DNA of 64,000 bases, from contig JAKFEY010000040.1 in the NCBI GenBank assembly GCA_036675475.1, positions 1 through 64,000 on the forward strand. Reading direction: 5' to 3'. The notes beneath the pieces were generated by a model. That model saw only the letters and a program-made list of their open reading frames with translations. It made no database searches and was not told the origin of the DNA. Position numbers and translations under genes: made by a program. The stretch comes from JALYRV01 sp036675475 (GTDB lineage Bacteria; Acidobacteriota; Vicinamibacteria; Vicinamibacterales; SCN-69-37). This document shows, in pieces, positions 51,341-58,736 of the stretch (its first letter is position 1; every line of letters begins with the position of its first letter).

Positions 51341-52195
51341 ATGGTGCGCATCGACGAGGTCAGGCTCGATCGCGGCGGCAGCGGCGTCGACACGCCGGCG
51401 GCCCCGCCTGCGCCGCCCGCGCCGGACGGCGGCCGGCGCATTGCGTGGTGGCTCGTGCTGCCCGCCATCGCGGGCATGCTCGCCGCCCTCGTGTATTTCG
51501 TGTGGATTGCGCGCAAGCCCGCGTCGCAGGCGGAGATCGTGCCCACCGTGTCGACCGAGATTCCGCTCGGCGCGTCCGCCCCGCTCGCCATTCCCAACGA
51601 GCCGCTGCCGCCGGTCGCCGTGAGCGACGACTTCATCCGCCGCATGGTGGGTCTGCTGTCGCAGCATCCGACCCTGGCGCGCTGGCTGGCCAGCGACGCG
51701 CTGATCACGCGCACGGCCGTCGCGGTCGAGCAGGCCGGCGACGGGCGCACGCCGTCGGTGCCCTTTCAGTTTGCGCGCCCGGCCACGCGCGCGTCCACGG
51801 TGGCGCGCGGCTCGGATACGGTGATCGATCCCGCGAGCCACCGCCGCTGGGACGATCTGACCGCCACCATTCTTTCCGTCGATCCGCAGCAGGCCGCCAC
51901 GCTCTATCGGCACGTGCGTCCGCTCTTCGTCGAAACCTACAAAGGGATGGGCCATCCCGACGGCAACTTCGACGCGGCCATCGGCCGCGCCGCCGGACGC
52001 GTGCTCGCCACCCCCGTCCTGCAGGAGCCCATCGTCGTGGACGCACGGCGCGGCTATGTCGAGCACCAGAACAGGGAATTGCGCGCGCTGCCCGGCATCT
52101 CGCGGCAGCTGCTGTTGATGGGCCCGGCCAACCTGCAGCGGCTGCAGGAATGGACGACGCGTTTCATCACGGCGGCGGGAATAGACGTCAGGTAG
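51341..52195 (+). CDS. DUF3014 membrane-anchored protein
   Basis: 284 aa. A cytoplasmic N-terminus with proline-rich PAAPPAPPAPDGG, one membrane segment (WWLVLPAIAGMLAALVYFVW, about 35-54), then a periplasmic DUF3014 domain (SDDFIRRMVGLLSQHPTLAR to the C-terminus, with RHVRPLFVETYKGMGHPDGN). Function unknown. It follows the zinc-ribbon/cREC gene by 9 bp and precedes msrB by 22 bp on the same strand. Confidence 0.85.
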   Translation: MVRIDEVRLDRGGSGVDTPAAPPAPPAPDGGRRIAWWLVLPAIAGMLAALVYFVWIARKPASQAEIVPTVSTEIPLGASAPLAIPNEPLPPVAVSDDFIRRMVGLLSQHPTLARWLASDALITRTAVAVEQAGDGRTPSVPFQFARPATRASTVARGSDTVIDPASHRRWDDLTATILSVDPQQAATLYRHVRPLFVETYKGMGHPDGNFDAAIGRAAGRVLATPVLQEPIVVDARRGYVEHQNRELRALPGISRQLLLMGPANLQRLQEWTTRFITAAGIDVR

Positions 52196-52217
52196 AGGTC
52201 AGACAACGGAGATCGCA

Positions 52218-52616
52218 GTGAGCAAGAAGATTCAGAAGTCCGAGGCGGAATGGCGGGCGTCGCTGACGCCCGAGCAGTTTCACGTCGCGCGCGAGAAGGG
52301 GACGGAGCGCGCGTTCACCGGCGAGTACGAAAGCCTGAAGGCGGCCGGCACGTACAAGTGCGTCTGCTGCGGCACGCCGCTGTTCGAGAGCGACACGAAG
52401 TACGCGTCGGGCTCGGGCTGGCCGAGTTTCTACCAGCCGGCGGCCGACGGCGTGATCGAAGAGCACGAGGACACGACGTTCGGCATGCGGCGCGTCGAGG
52501 CCGTCTGCGCGGCCTGCGACGCGCACCTGGGCCACGTCTTCCCCGACGGCCCGCAGCCAACGGGCCTGCGCTACTGCATCAACTCCGCGTCACTGAAGTT
52601 CGAGCCCCAGGAATAA
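52218..52616 (+). CDS. msrB: Peptide-methionine (R)-S-oxide reductase
   Basis: 132 aa. Structural zinc ligands Cys48/Cys51 (CVCC) and Cys97/Cys100 (CAAC); catalytic Cys120 in RYCINSASL; core GSGWPSFYQP near 65-74. Repairs methionine-R-sulfoxide in proteins. GTG 52218 is preceded by GGAG. No msrA is adjacent. Confidence 0.96.
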   Translation: MSKKIQKSEAEWRASLTPEQFHVAREKGTERAFTGEYESLKAAGTYKCVCCGTPLFESDTKYASGSGWPSFYQPAADGVIEEHEDTTFGMRRVEAVCAACDAHLGHVFPDGPQPTGLRYCINSASLKFEPQE

Positions 52617-52625
52617 CGCGCCGAA

Positions 52626-52645
52626 CGCAGACCTAAAGGTCTGCG
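52626..52645. repeat. Palindromic repeat forming 3' end of permease gene
   Basis: CGCAGACC-TAAA-GGTCTGCG, an 8-bp stem. On the minus strand it encodes the last residues (SADL) and the TAG stop of the ADOP permease. It lies between the convergent msrB and permease genes and could also act as a bidirectional hairpin, though no T-run is present. Confidence 0.8.
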
Positions 52646-55023
52646 CTACCCCGCAGAGACGCGTTCGGATCCTGGCGCGCGGCGCGCAGCGCGGGCACCG
52701 CGCAGGCCGACAGTCCCACCGCCGCCACGATGGCCATCGCGGCGGCGAACACGGCCGGATCGCGCGGCGACACCTGAAAGAGAAACAGCGCGAGCCTCGG
52801 CGTGAGCCACGCCGCGAGCAGCGCGCCGCCCGCCAGGCCGGCGATCAGCCGCCACGCCCCTTCCGCGAGAAACAGGCGCGCAATGTCGCCGCGCGTCGCG
52901 CCGAAGGCCATGCGCGTGCCGATTTCGCGGCGCCGGCGCGTGACGCCGAACGACATCACGGCATAGACCCCGACCAGCGCCAGCACCAGCGCCCCGGCGC
53001 CGAACGCCGCGAACAACACGCCGAAGACGCGATAAAACCACGTGGCGCCGTGGCGGAACGCGCCAAGCGTCATGACGCGATCGAGCGGCAGCTCCGGATC
53101 CACGCCGGCGAGCGTGTCGCGCAACCGGCGCTCGACCGATCCGTCCGCCACCGGCCCGCGGGCCAGCACGGTGATGCCGTCGGGCGGCGCCGCCTGCTGG
53201 AACAGCGGCACGTACACGGCTTCGGGCTGCTCGCCGCGCGCGTTGCCCACCGCGAGATCCGGCGCGATGCCGATAATCGTGGCCGGCGGCGCCGACGCCG
53301 CGCCGATCCGGATCGTGCGCCCGATCAGGTCCTCGCGCCGCGCGTACCGCAGCGCGAAACTCAGGTTGACGATGGCCACCGGTGCGCGCTCCTGATCGTC
53401 GGCGGCCTCGAAATCGCGCCCGCCAATCAGGCGCGTGCCGAGCGTGGCGAAATAGCCCGGCGACACGATCGTGCGCCTCGCCTCGACCCGCTCGGCGTCG
53501 GCCCGGTCGGGCCCGTGGAGCCAGAACGGCACCGTCTCCACGAACGCGAACGGCATCGACGACCCCAGCGCGGCCTGCATGCCGCCCTCGCGCTGCAATC
53601 CGTCGTGCAGCGTGCGATAGAACGCCTGCCGCCGCCCCGCATCCGCATAGACGCGCGCCGGCAGGCTCACGCGCCCGGTCGTCACGTCATCCACCGCGAA
53701 GGCGAAGTCCGTGTCGTTGAGGCGCGCGAGGCCTTTCGTCATCAGGCCCGCGGCGATCAACACGCCGGTGGCCAGCGCGATTTCGACGATGACGAGCGCA
53801 GCGGTGGTGCGGCGGAGCGTGCGGCTCGTGGTGCCGCGCGCCTCGTCGGCGAGCACCGGGGCCAGCGACGCGGTGCCGCTGCGCCACGACGGCAGCGCCG
53901 AGGCCACGAGCGCGCTGACGATCGCGGCCGCCGCGGCGAACAACACCACGCGAACGTCGACGGCCACTGAAATCCAGTACGGCTGCGGCGGCACCGAGCC
54001 GGCAATCGCGCGCGTGAACGCGGCGGCGCCCGCATACGCCAGCGCGACGCCGAGCAGCGCGCCTGGCGCGGCCAGCGCGAGGCCTTCGATCACGCGCTCG
54101 CGCATGATGCGGGCGCGCGTCGCGCCGAGCGCGCCGGCCACCGCAAAGTCGCGGCGCCGCGCGAGGCCGCGCGCGAGCAGCAGGTTGGCCACGTTCGCGC
54201 ACGCGATGGCCAGCACGCCGAGGCCGGCGATGAACATCATCTCGAGCACCTGCACGGCCTGCGGCTGCAGGATGTGCGCGGTGAACGGCGCCACACTGAC
54301 GCGGGCCTGCGCGGCCGCGGCCGCCGCCCCGCGCGCCCGTGCCTGCTGCTGATACGCGCCCGTGAGGCGCGCCCCGGCTTCGCGCGCGGACACGCCGCCG
54401 GCCAGCCTGCCCCAGAACATGACCGGCGCGGCCGCCGCCCGCTCGTCGAGCGGCATCCACACGTGCTGATTGAACGGGAATCTGAAGCCGGGCGGCATGA
54501 CGCCCGTGATGACGGCCGGCTGGCCGTTCGCGTCGACCGCGCGTCCCACCGCGGCGGCGTCGCCGCCAAACTGCGCGCGCCACACATCGTCGCTGATGAC
54601 GATCGGCGTGACGCCGCCGGTTTCGGACGTCGCGCGATCGAACACGCGTCCTTGCGCGGCAGGGACGCCAAGTGCGGCGAACGTGTCCGGGCTGACGAGC
54701 GCGGTGTCCCAGCGGCGCGGCGTGATGCCGGGCGCCGTGAGGTTGGTGAGCGCCGGCCTGTATGCCGCGAGCGCCGACAGCGCGCCCGTCGACTCGAACG
54801 CGGCGCGGTCGCCGGCGGTCAGCGACGCCCGGCGCTCGTCGCCCGGCGCCGGCACGCGGTCGAGGTGCACGACATTGCCCGGCTGCGGCACGGGCAGCCC
54901 GCGCCGGACGACGCCGTCGACGATGGCGAACATCAGCGCCGTGAGGCCGATGCCCAGTCCGAGTGCGGCCACCGCGGCGGCGGCCAGCCCGCGGCTGTGC
55001 GCGACGAGCAAACGCAGTTTCAC
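52633..55023 (-). CDS. ADOP/MacB-type ABC transporter permease
   Basis: 796 aa. Two FtsX-like halves, each with MacB_PCD periplasmic regions: a first membrane segment near 15-35 (AALGLGIGLTALMFAIVDGV), then ANVANLLLARGLARRRDFAV near 265, and VYAVMSFGVTRRRREIGTRM near 695. Such acidobacterial duplicated permeases are usually encoded without an ATPase next door, as here. Substrate unknown. GTG 55023 chosen; upstream in-frame sequence would run antisense through the bactofilin gene. The C-terminus ends in a palindromic repeat. Confidence 0.9.
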   Translation of the reverse strand: MKLRLLVAHSRGLAAAAVAALGLGIGLTALMFAIVDGVVRRGLPVPQPGNVVHLDRVPAPGDERRASLTAGDRAAFESTGALSALAAYRPALTNLTAPGITPRRWDTALVSPDTFAALGVPAAQGRVFDRATSETGGVTPIVISDDVWRAQFGGDAAAVGRAVDANGQPAVITGVMPPGFRFPFNQHVWMPLDERAAAAPVMFWGRLAGGVSAREAGARLTGAYQQQARARGAAAAAAQARVSVAPFTAHILQPQAVQVLEMMFIAGLGVLAIACANVANLLLARGLARRRDFAVAGALGATRARIMRERVIEGLALAAPGALLGVALAYAGAAAFTRAIAGSVPPQPYWISVAVDVRVVLFAAAAAIVSALVASALPSWRSGTASLAPVLADEARGTTSRTLRRTTAALVIVEIALATGVLIAAGLMTKGLARLNDTDFAFAVDDVTTGRVSLPARVYADAGRRQAFYRTLHDGLQREGGMQAALGSSMPFAFVETVPFWLHGPDRADAERVEARRTIVSPGYFATLGTRLIGGRDFEAADDQERAPVAIVNLSFALRYARREDLIGRTIRIGAASAPPATIIGIAPDLAVGNARGEQPEAVYVPLFQQAAPPDGITVLARGPVADGSVERRLRDTLAGVDPELPLDRVMTLGAFRHGATWFYRVFGVLFAAFGAGALVLALVGVYAVMSFGVTRRRREIGTRMAFGATRGDIARLFLAEGAWRLIAGLAGGALLAAWLTPRLALFLFQVSPRDPAVFAAAMAIVAAVGLSACAVPALRAARQDPNASLRGSADL

Positions 55024-55025
55024 AG

Positions 55026-55031
55026 TACAAT
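55026..55031 (+). promoter_or_regulatory. -10 element TACAAT for bactofilin gene
   Basis: TACAAT lies 10 nt before ATG 55042 and directly upstream of the divergent permease GTG. Only 18 bp separate the two start codons, so the permease promoter must lie within or across the bactofilin 5' end. Confidence 0.55.
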
Positions 55032-55041
55032 TCCCGCGCGC

Positions 55042-55404
55042 ATGAATCCGTTTACCTTGAGCAAAACACTCACAGTCACAGGCGAAATTTCGGCCGACGA
55101 AGATCTTGTCATCGACGGCACGGTCAAAGGCACCATTCGTGTTCCGGGTCACGCGATTGTGATTGGCCCGACCGCGGATATCAAGGCCGATGTGCTGGCG
55201 CGCGCGGTCGAAGTGCGCGGCACGGTGGACGCCTCGATCGTGGCCTCCGAGCGCGCCGTGCTTCGGAGCGGCTGCACGGTGGCCGGGCGCGTCATCTCGC
55301 CGCGCCTGATTGTCGAGGAAGGCGCCGCCATCAACGGCCAGCTCGACACCCGCAACACCGACGCCGCCCTGAGCGTCGCGAAGTATCGCGCCGAACGTTC
55401 TTGA
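55042..55404 (+). CDS. Bactofilin family cytoskeletal protein
   Basis: 120 aa, a short single-domain bactofilin. Beta-helix repeats: GEISADEDLVIDGTVKGTIR, VIGPTADIKADVLARAVEVR, GTVDASIVASERAVLRSGCT and AGRVISPRLIVEEGAAINGQ. It polymerises without nucleotide and organises cell shape or envelope sites. Divergent from the ADOP permease; upstream of an HExxH peptidase gene, and in other bacteria bactofilins neighbour cell-wall peptidases, though M23 rather than this type. Confidence 0.92.
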   Translation: MNPFTLSKTLTVTGEISADEDLVIDGTVKGTIRVPGHAIVIGPTADIKADVLARAVEVRGTVDASIVASERAVLRSGCTVAGRVISPRLIVEEGAAINGQLDTRNTDAALSVAKYRAERS

Positions 55405-55483
55405 TGGCGGGGACCCCTGCACCCCGCCAAGCTCGCTCACTCGCGGGGCCCCCGTCGCCCCGCTCCGTTCGCTCGCAAACCCC
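55405..55483. repeat. GC-rich intergenic repeat
   Basis: 79-bp gap with GGCGGGG/CCCCGCC-type self-complementarity at its left end and GCCCCGCTCCGTTCGC at 55457-55472. The latter is identical to the copy at 1883-1898. Confidence 0.75.
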
Positions 55484-56590
55484 TTGACGGCGCTCCTGAT
55501 CGTCGCGCTTGGCCTCGCGGCTGGTGCCACGGCTGGTGGCCATGACCAGTCGGCCGCAGTCACCGCGCGCGCCTGGCAGGCCGTGCAGGAGCGTCGGGCC
55601 GCCGACGCCGAACGGCTGTTCGCCGAGGTGACGGCCGCCGCGCCGTCCGACGCGCGCGGCTGGGTGGGCTATGCCGCCGCGGCGCTGCTCGCGGGCCGCG
55701 ACCACGACGCCCGCCCCCGCCTCGAACGCGCCCTCTCACTCAATCCTGCCGACGCCGAAGCCGCGCTGCTGCTCGCCGACGTCTTCGTGCGCCAGAGCCG
55801 CATCGAGGATGCCATCGGCGCGCTGCAGAAGGCGCAGCGGGCGGGCGCGCGCAGCGAGGCGCTCGCCGCCAGGCTGGCGCGGCTCGCGCGCGAGCGCGAT
55901 CTCCACGCAGGCTTCCGTGAGTCGCACAACGCGCGCTTTGCGGTGCTGTTCGAAGGCGCGCCCGAACACGGCCTCGCCGACGCCATCCTTCCCCGCCTCG
56001 ATGCAGCGTGGGAGCGCGTGTCGCGCACACTGTTCGTGGTGCCCGCGACCGTCACCGTCACGCTGTACACGGAAGAACAGTTTGTCGACATCACGCGCGC
56101 GCCCGCGTGGGCGGCGGCGGCGTTCGACGGCCGCATCCGGTTGCCGGTGCGCGGTGCGCTTGCCGACACGGCGGAGCTTGATCGCGTGCTGACGCACGAG
56201 CTCGCGCATGCCTTCGTACGCGCCGCCGCGCCGCGCAACGTGCCGATGTGGCTCGACGAGGGCATCGCGTCGAATGTCGAGCCGCGCGATCTGACATGGG
56301 CGCGCGACGAACTGCGCCGGGCCGGCCGTCTGCTGCCGCCCGACACGCTGATGGCGCCATTTCGCGGCCTGCCGGCGCCCGCCGCCCGCCTGGCATACGC
56401 GCAGTCGGCCCTCCTGGTGCGCGCGATCCTCGATCGCCATTCCGAAGGCGCGCTGAACGCGCTCATTGCGGACCTCGGGCGCGGGGTGCCGTTCGACACG
56501 GCGTTCAAGAGCCGGATGTTCGTCACGTGGCAGGAGTTTCTCGCGCGATTCGCGTCGGACGCAGGCCTGCCGTATGATCCTCGCGGATGA
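55484..56590 (+). CDS. TPR protein with HExxH peptidase (MA-like) domain
   Basis: 368 aa. Signal peptide (about 1-19), TPR-like helices (about 23-135), then a gluzincin domain with HELAH at 238-242 and likely third ligand Glu259 in MWLDEGIASNVEP. It is the smaller counterpart of the protein at 6601-9120. TTG 55484 is the only reasonable start after the repeat region, so the exact N-terminus is uncertain. It overlaps the small zinc-ribbon gene by ATGA. Confidence 0.8.
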   Translation: MTALLIVALGLAAGATAGGHDQSAAVTARAWQAVQERRAADAERLFAEVTAAAPSDARGWVGYAAAALLAGRDHDARPRLERALSLNPADAEAALLLADVFVRQSRIEDAIGALQKAQRAGARSEALAARLARLARERDLHAGFRESHNARFAVLFEGAPEHGLADAILPRLDAAWERVSRTLFVVPATVTVTLYTEEQFVDITRAPAWAAAAFDGRIRLPVRGALADTAELDRVLTHELAHAFVRAAAPRNVPMWLDEGIASNVEPRDLTWARDELRRAGRLLPPDTLMAPFRGLPAPAARLAYAQSALLVRAILDRHSEGALNALIADLGRGVPFDTAFKSRMFVTWQEFLARFASDAGLPYDPRG

Positions 56591-56835
56591 CGCGCTGCCC
56601 CGCCTGCTCCTCTGTACGCATTTATCCGTCGCGGCTGCGGTCGGCGATGGAACGCGTTCGGCGCGCGCTGACCGACAGGCAGCCGTACCGGTGCCACGCG
56701 TGCGGGTATCGCGGATGGAATGAAATTCGAGTGCCGGTGGAAACCGCCGAGGCCGGGCCCGATGACCTGCGCACCGGGGTGTCGGCCAAACCCATCACCG
56801 CCACCGACCTCGATCACCTCGACACGATCGACTGA
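56587..56835 (+). CDS. Small zinc-ribbon protein
   Basis: 82 aa. One zinc ribbon: Cys4, Cys7, Cys36, Cys39 (CPACSS...YRCHACGYRGW) with 28 residues between the knuckles, then an acidic tail. The same 28-residue spacing and neighbouring Arg-rich sequence occur in both ribbons of the 50318-51331 protein, so this is one family. ATG overlaps the stop of the peptidase gene as ATGA. Function unknown. Confidence 0.75.
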   Translation: MTRCPACSSVRIYPSRLRSAMERVRRALTDRQPYRCHACGYRGWNEIRVPVETAEAGPDDLRTGVSAKPITATDLDHLDTID

Positions 56836-56841
56836 TCGCGC

Positions 56842-56892
56842 CGTCAGGTGCGCGCCGTCAGGTGCGCGACTTCAGGTGCGCGACTTCAGGTC
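56842..56892. repeat. 14-bp tandem repeat at BON gene 3' end
   Basis: About 3.6 copies of a 14-bp unit (CTTCAGGTGCGCGA and CGTCAGGTGCGCGC variants). The copies span the stop codon of the minus-strand BON-domain gene, which lies within the array. Confidence 0.85.
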
Positions 56893-57432
56893 GAGGCGGT
56901 TGATGACGTCCTTGACGCCCGCCACGCGCGCCACCAGCTCGGTGATGCGGTCCTTGTCTTCCTGATTCAATGCCTTGCCGGTCAGCTGCACCGTGCCGTT
57001 GCGCACGACGACGTTCAGCTCGCGGCCCTTCCAGACCGTGTCGTCGGCAAACAGCGCTTCGACGTCGTTCTGAATCCGCTCGTCGATCTGCTCGAGGTCG
57101 TCGACCTCGGCCACGACAGGCGCCGGCTCAGGGGCGCCGCGCATGGTGATGGTGATTTCGCTGACGATGGTGCCGTGCGAGCCGAGCGCGTCGGCGGCGA
57201 CCTGCTCGGCGTGCCGCTTCTCGTCGGCCGTCAGCACGATGCCGCGCAGCTTCATCTCGCGCCGCTCGGGGTCCCAGACGGGGGCGATGTGGTCGATGCG
57301 CGACGCCTTGAGCGCGTCGTTGACTTGCGACTGGTAGTCGCGCGCCAACTCGGCTCGGGAGCACGCGCCCACGAGCAGCATCAGCCCCGTCACCAGCGCC
57401 AGCGCCCCGCCCAACCTCATCACGTGCCGCAT
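56872..57432 (-). CDS. BON-domain lipoprotein
   Basis: 186 aa. The lipoprotein signal ends LMLLVGAC with Cys24 as lipid site. Two BON domains follow: about 30-98 and 112-180 (DERIQNDVEALFADDTVWKG, NVVVRNGTVQLTGKALNQED). BON proteins such as OsmY/DolP bind phospholipid and support outer-membrane integrity. GGGGGAG lies upstream of ATG 57432. The final codons and stop fall within a 14-bp tandem repeat. A 50-bp perfect palindrome lies 62 bp upstream. Confidence 0.85.
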   Translation of the reverse strand: MRHVMRLGGALALVTGLMLLVGACSRAELARDYQSQVNDALKASRIDHIAPVWDPERREMKLRGIVLTADEKRHAEQVAADALGSHGTIVSEITITMRGAPEPAPVVAEVDDLEQIDERIQNDVEALFADDTVWKGRELNVVVRNGTVQLTGKALNQEDKDRITELVARVAGVKDVINRLDLKSRT

Positions 57433-57493
57433 CTGCAGAACTCCCCCATTTACGGGAGAGCAAAATAAGGGCCGACAGCCGCAGAGCTGGGGG

Positions 57494-57543
57494 ATGTACG
57501 CAGAAACGTCGTAGTTTCAAAACTACGACGTTTCTGCGTACAT
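57494..57543. repeat. 50-bp perfect palindrome
   Basis: Two 24-bp arms (57494-57517 and 57520-57543) are exact reverse complements, separated by only CA. The left arm begins ATGTACGCAGAAACG. GGGGG flanks it on the left (57489-57493) and on the right (57544-57548), like a short target duplication. No T-run follows on either strand. It lies between the DUF3810 3' end and the BON gene start. Confidence 0.92.
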
Positions 57544-57605
57544 GGGGGCGGCGTGGTCGCGGGCCGTAACAGCCGAGGCCGCGGGGCCAACGCTGCGCGG
57601 GAGCA

Positions 57606-58736
57606 TCAGTTGCCCTCCGGTGCGGGTTTGAGCGCCAGCCGGCCCCCTGGGGCGGCTTTCAGCATCAGCGCGAGGACCCCGTCGTAGCTGGCGATGCCGC
57701 CTTCCACGCGATTGGCGCGCAGGAATTTGTCGTACGCCGACGACGCGGCGCGGCGGACGGCCGGCGACGAGGCCAGCAGGCGTTCGCGGATGGCAGCCAG
57801 GTCGCGGGCGGCGAGAGGGCCGGCGCGGGCGATCCAGGCCTGCGCCTGCGCGCGCGGGGCGGCTTCAGCCGCTTTCGTGAGCGCGAACAGCCACGCGTTG
57901 TACCGCGCGCCGCCCCCGGCTTCCAGGCAGGTCAGCCACCCGACGAAATTCGCCTCGTCCTCGGACGCGTATCCGGCCAGGTGCGCCCATTCATGCGCGA
58001 CGGTGGCATACGCCTCCGCCGGCGTCAGGCCCGACACGATGACCGTCTCGGGCACGAACGGATTGGTGACGCCGTCGATGGCCGCCCAGCGGAAATAGGG
58101 ATTGAACAGCGAGTACTTCGGGCGGCCGGGACGGGCGCCTTTCGAGAACCCCAGCTGCTGCTGTGCCCGATCGAACCCCGCCGACAACTCGGCGATCATC
58201 CGTGACGGCGACATGGGCGTGTCGCGATCCAGGTCGGTCGCCGTGGCCGCAGCCTCCGCGGCCACGGCCCCGCCGAAGCGCGCCAGCGCCGCCGCGCCCT
58301 CATCCGGGCGAGCCGGCGCACTGCCGCGACCAGAGCCGGCGCGCGGCGGCTCCGCGAACGCCAGTGTTTCGGCCAGCGGCATGCGCCGATAGTTGAGGCC
58401 CCACGCGAGCTGAAACCAGATGGCCGCGAGCGCGGCGGCCATCACGAACCGCAGCGCCGCCGGCCGCCACGCGCGCGCGCGCCGCGCGCGGATGACGAGC
58501 AGCACGACGCCGGCGCCGGCCGCCACGATCAGCAAATCGAACAGCGCAAAGGGGACGAAGTTCGAAATCAGCGTCGCCATGCGCTGCCAGATCGGATACA
58601 CGCCGCGCGAGTACCACTGCTCCACGCCGCGCGCCGGCATCGGCACGAGCCACAACGCGAGCGCCCCCGCGGCGATGGCGAGCGTGACCCACGGACGCGG
58701 CGCCGGCCGCGCCTTAGCGGGGTGGCGCTTCTTCAT
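57606..58736 (-). CDS. DUF3810 membrane metallopeptidase-like protein
   Basis: 376 aa. Three N-terminal membrane segments (about 16-34, 62-82, 95-115) are followed by a zincin-like domain with HEWAH at 248-252 and SEDEANFVGW just after, supplying a third acidic ligand. Matches DUF3810. Substrate unknown. The start overlaps the NDH-2 gene end by 23 bp, so the two genes form a unit. Confidence 0.85.
   Translation of the reverse strand: MKKRHPAKARPAPRPWVTLAIAAGALALWLVPMPARGVEQWYSRGVYPIWQRMATLISNFVPFALFDLLIVAAGAGVVLLVIRARRARAWRPAALRFVMAAALAAIWFQLAWGLNYRRMPLAETLAFAEPPRAGSGRGSAPARPDEGAAALARFGGAVAAEAAATATDLDRDTPMSPSRMIAELSAGFDRAQQQLGFSKGARPGRPKYSLFNPYFRWAAIDGVTNPFVPETVIVSGLTPAEAYATVAHEWAHLAGYASEDEANFVGWLTCLEAGGGARYNAWLFALTKAAEAAPRAQAQAWIARAGPLAARDLAAIRERLLASSPAVRRAASSAYDKFLRANRVEGGIASYDGVLALMLKAAPGGRLALKPAPEGN

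Noticed and set aside
55484..56590. Bactofilin-M23 peptidase pair
   Set aside because: The downstream enzyme has HELAH of the gluzincin type and TPRs, not the HxxxD/HxH motifs of M23 (LmdC-type) peptidases.
57494..57543. Rho-independent terminator for the DUF3810 gene
   Set aside because: The palindrome is followed by a C-run on the minus strand and a G-run on the plus strand, not by T residues, and has a 2-nt centre unsuited to a hairpin loop.
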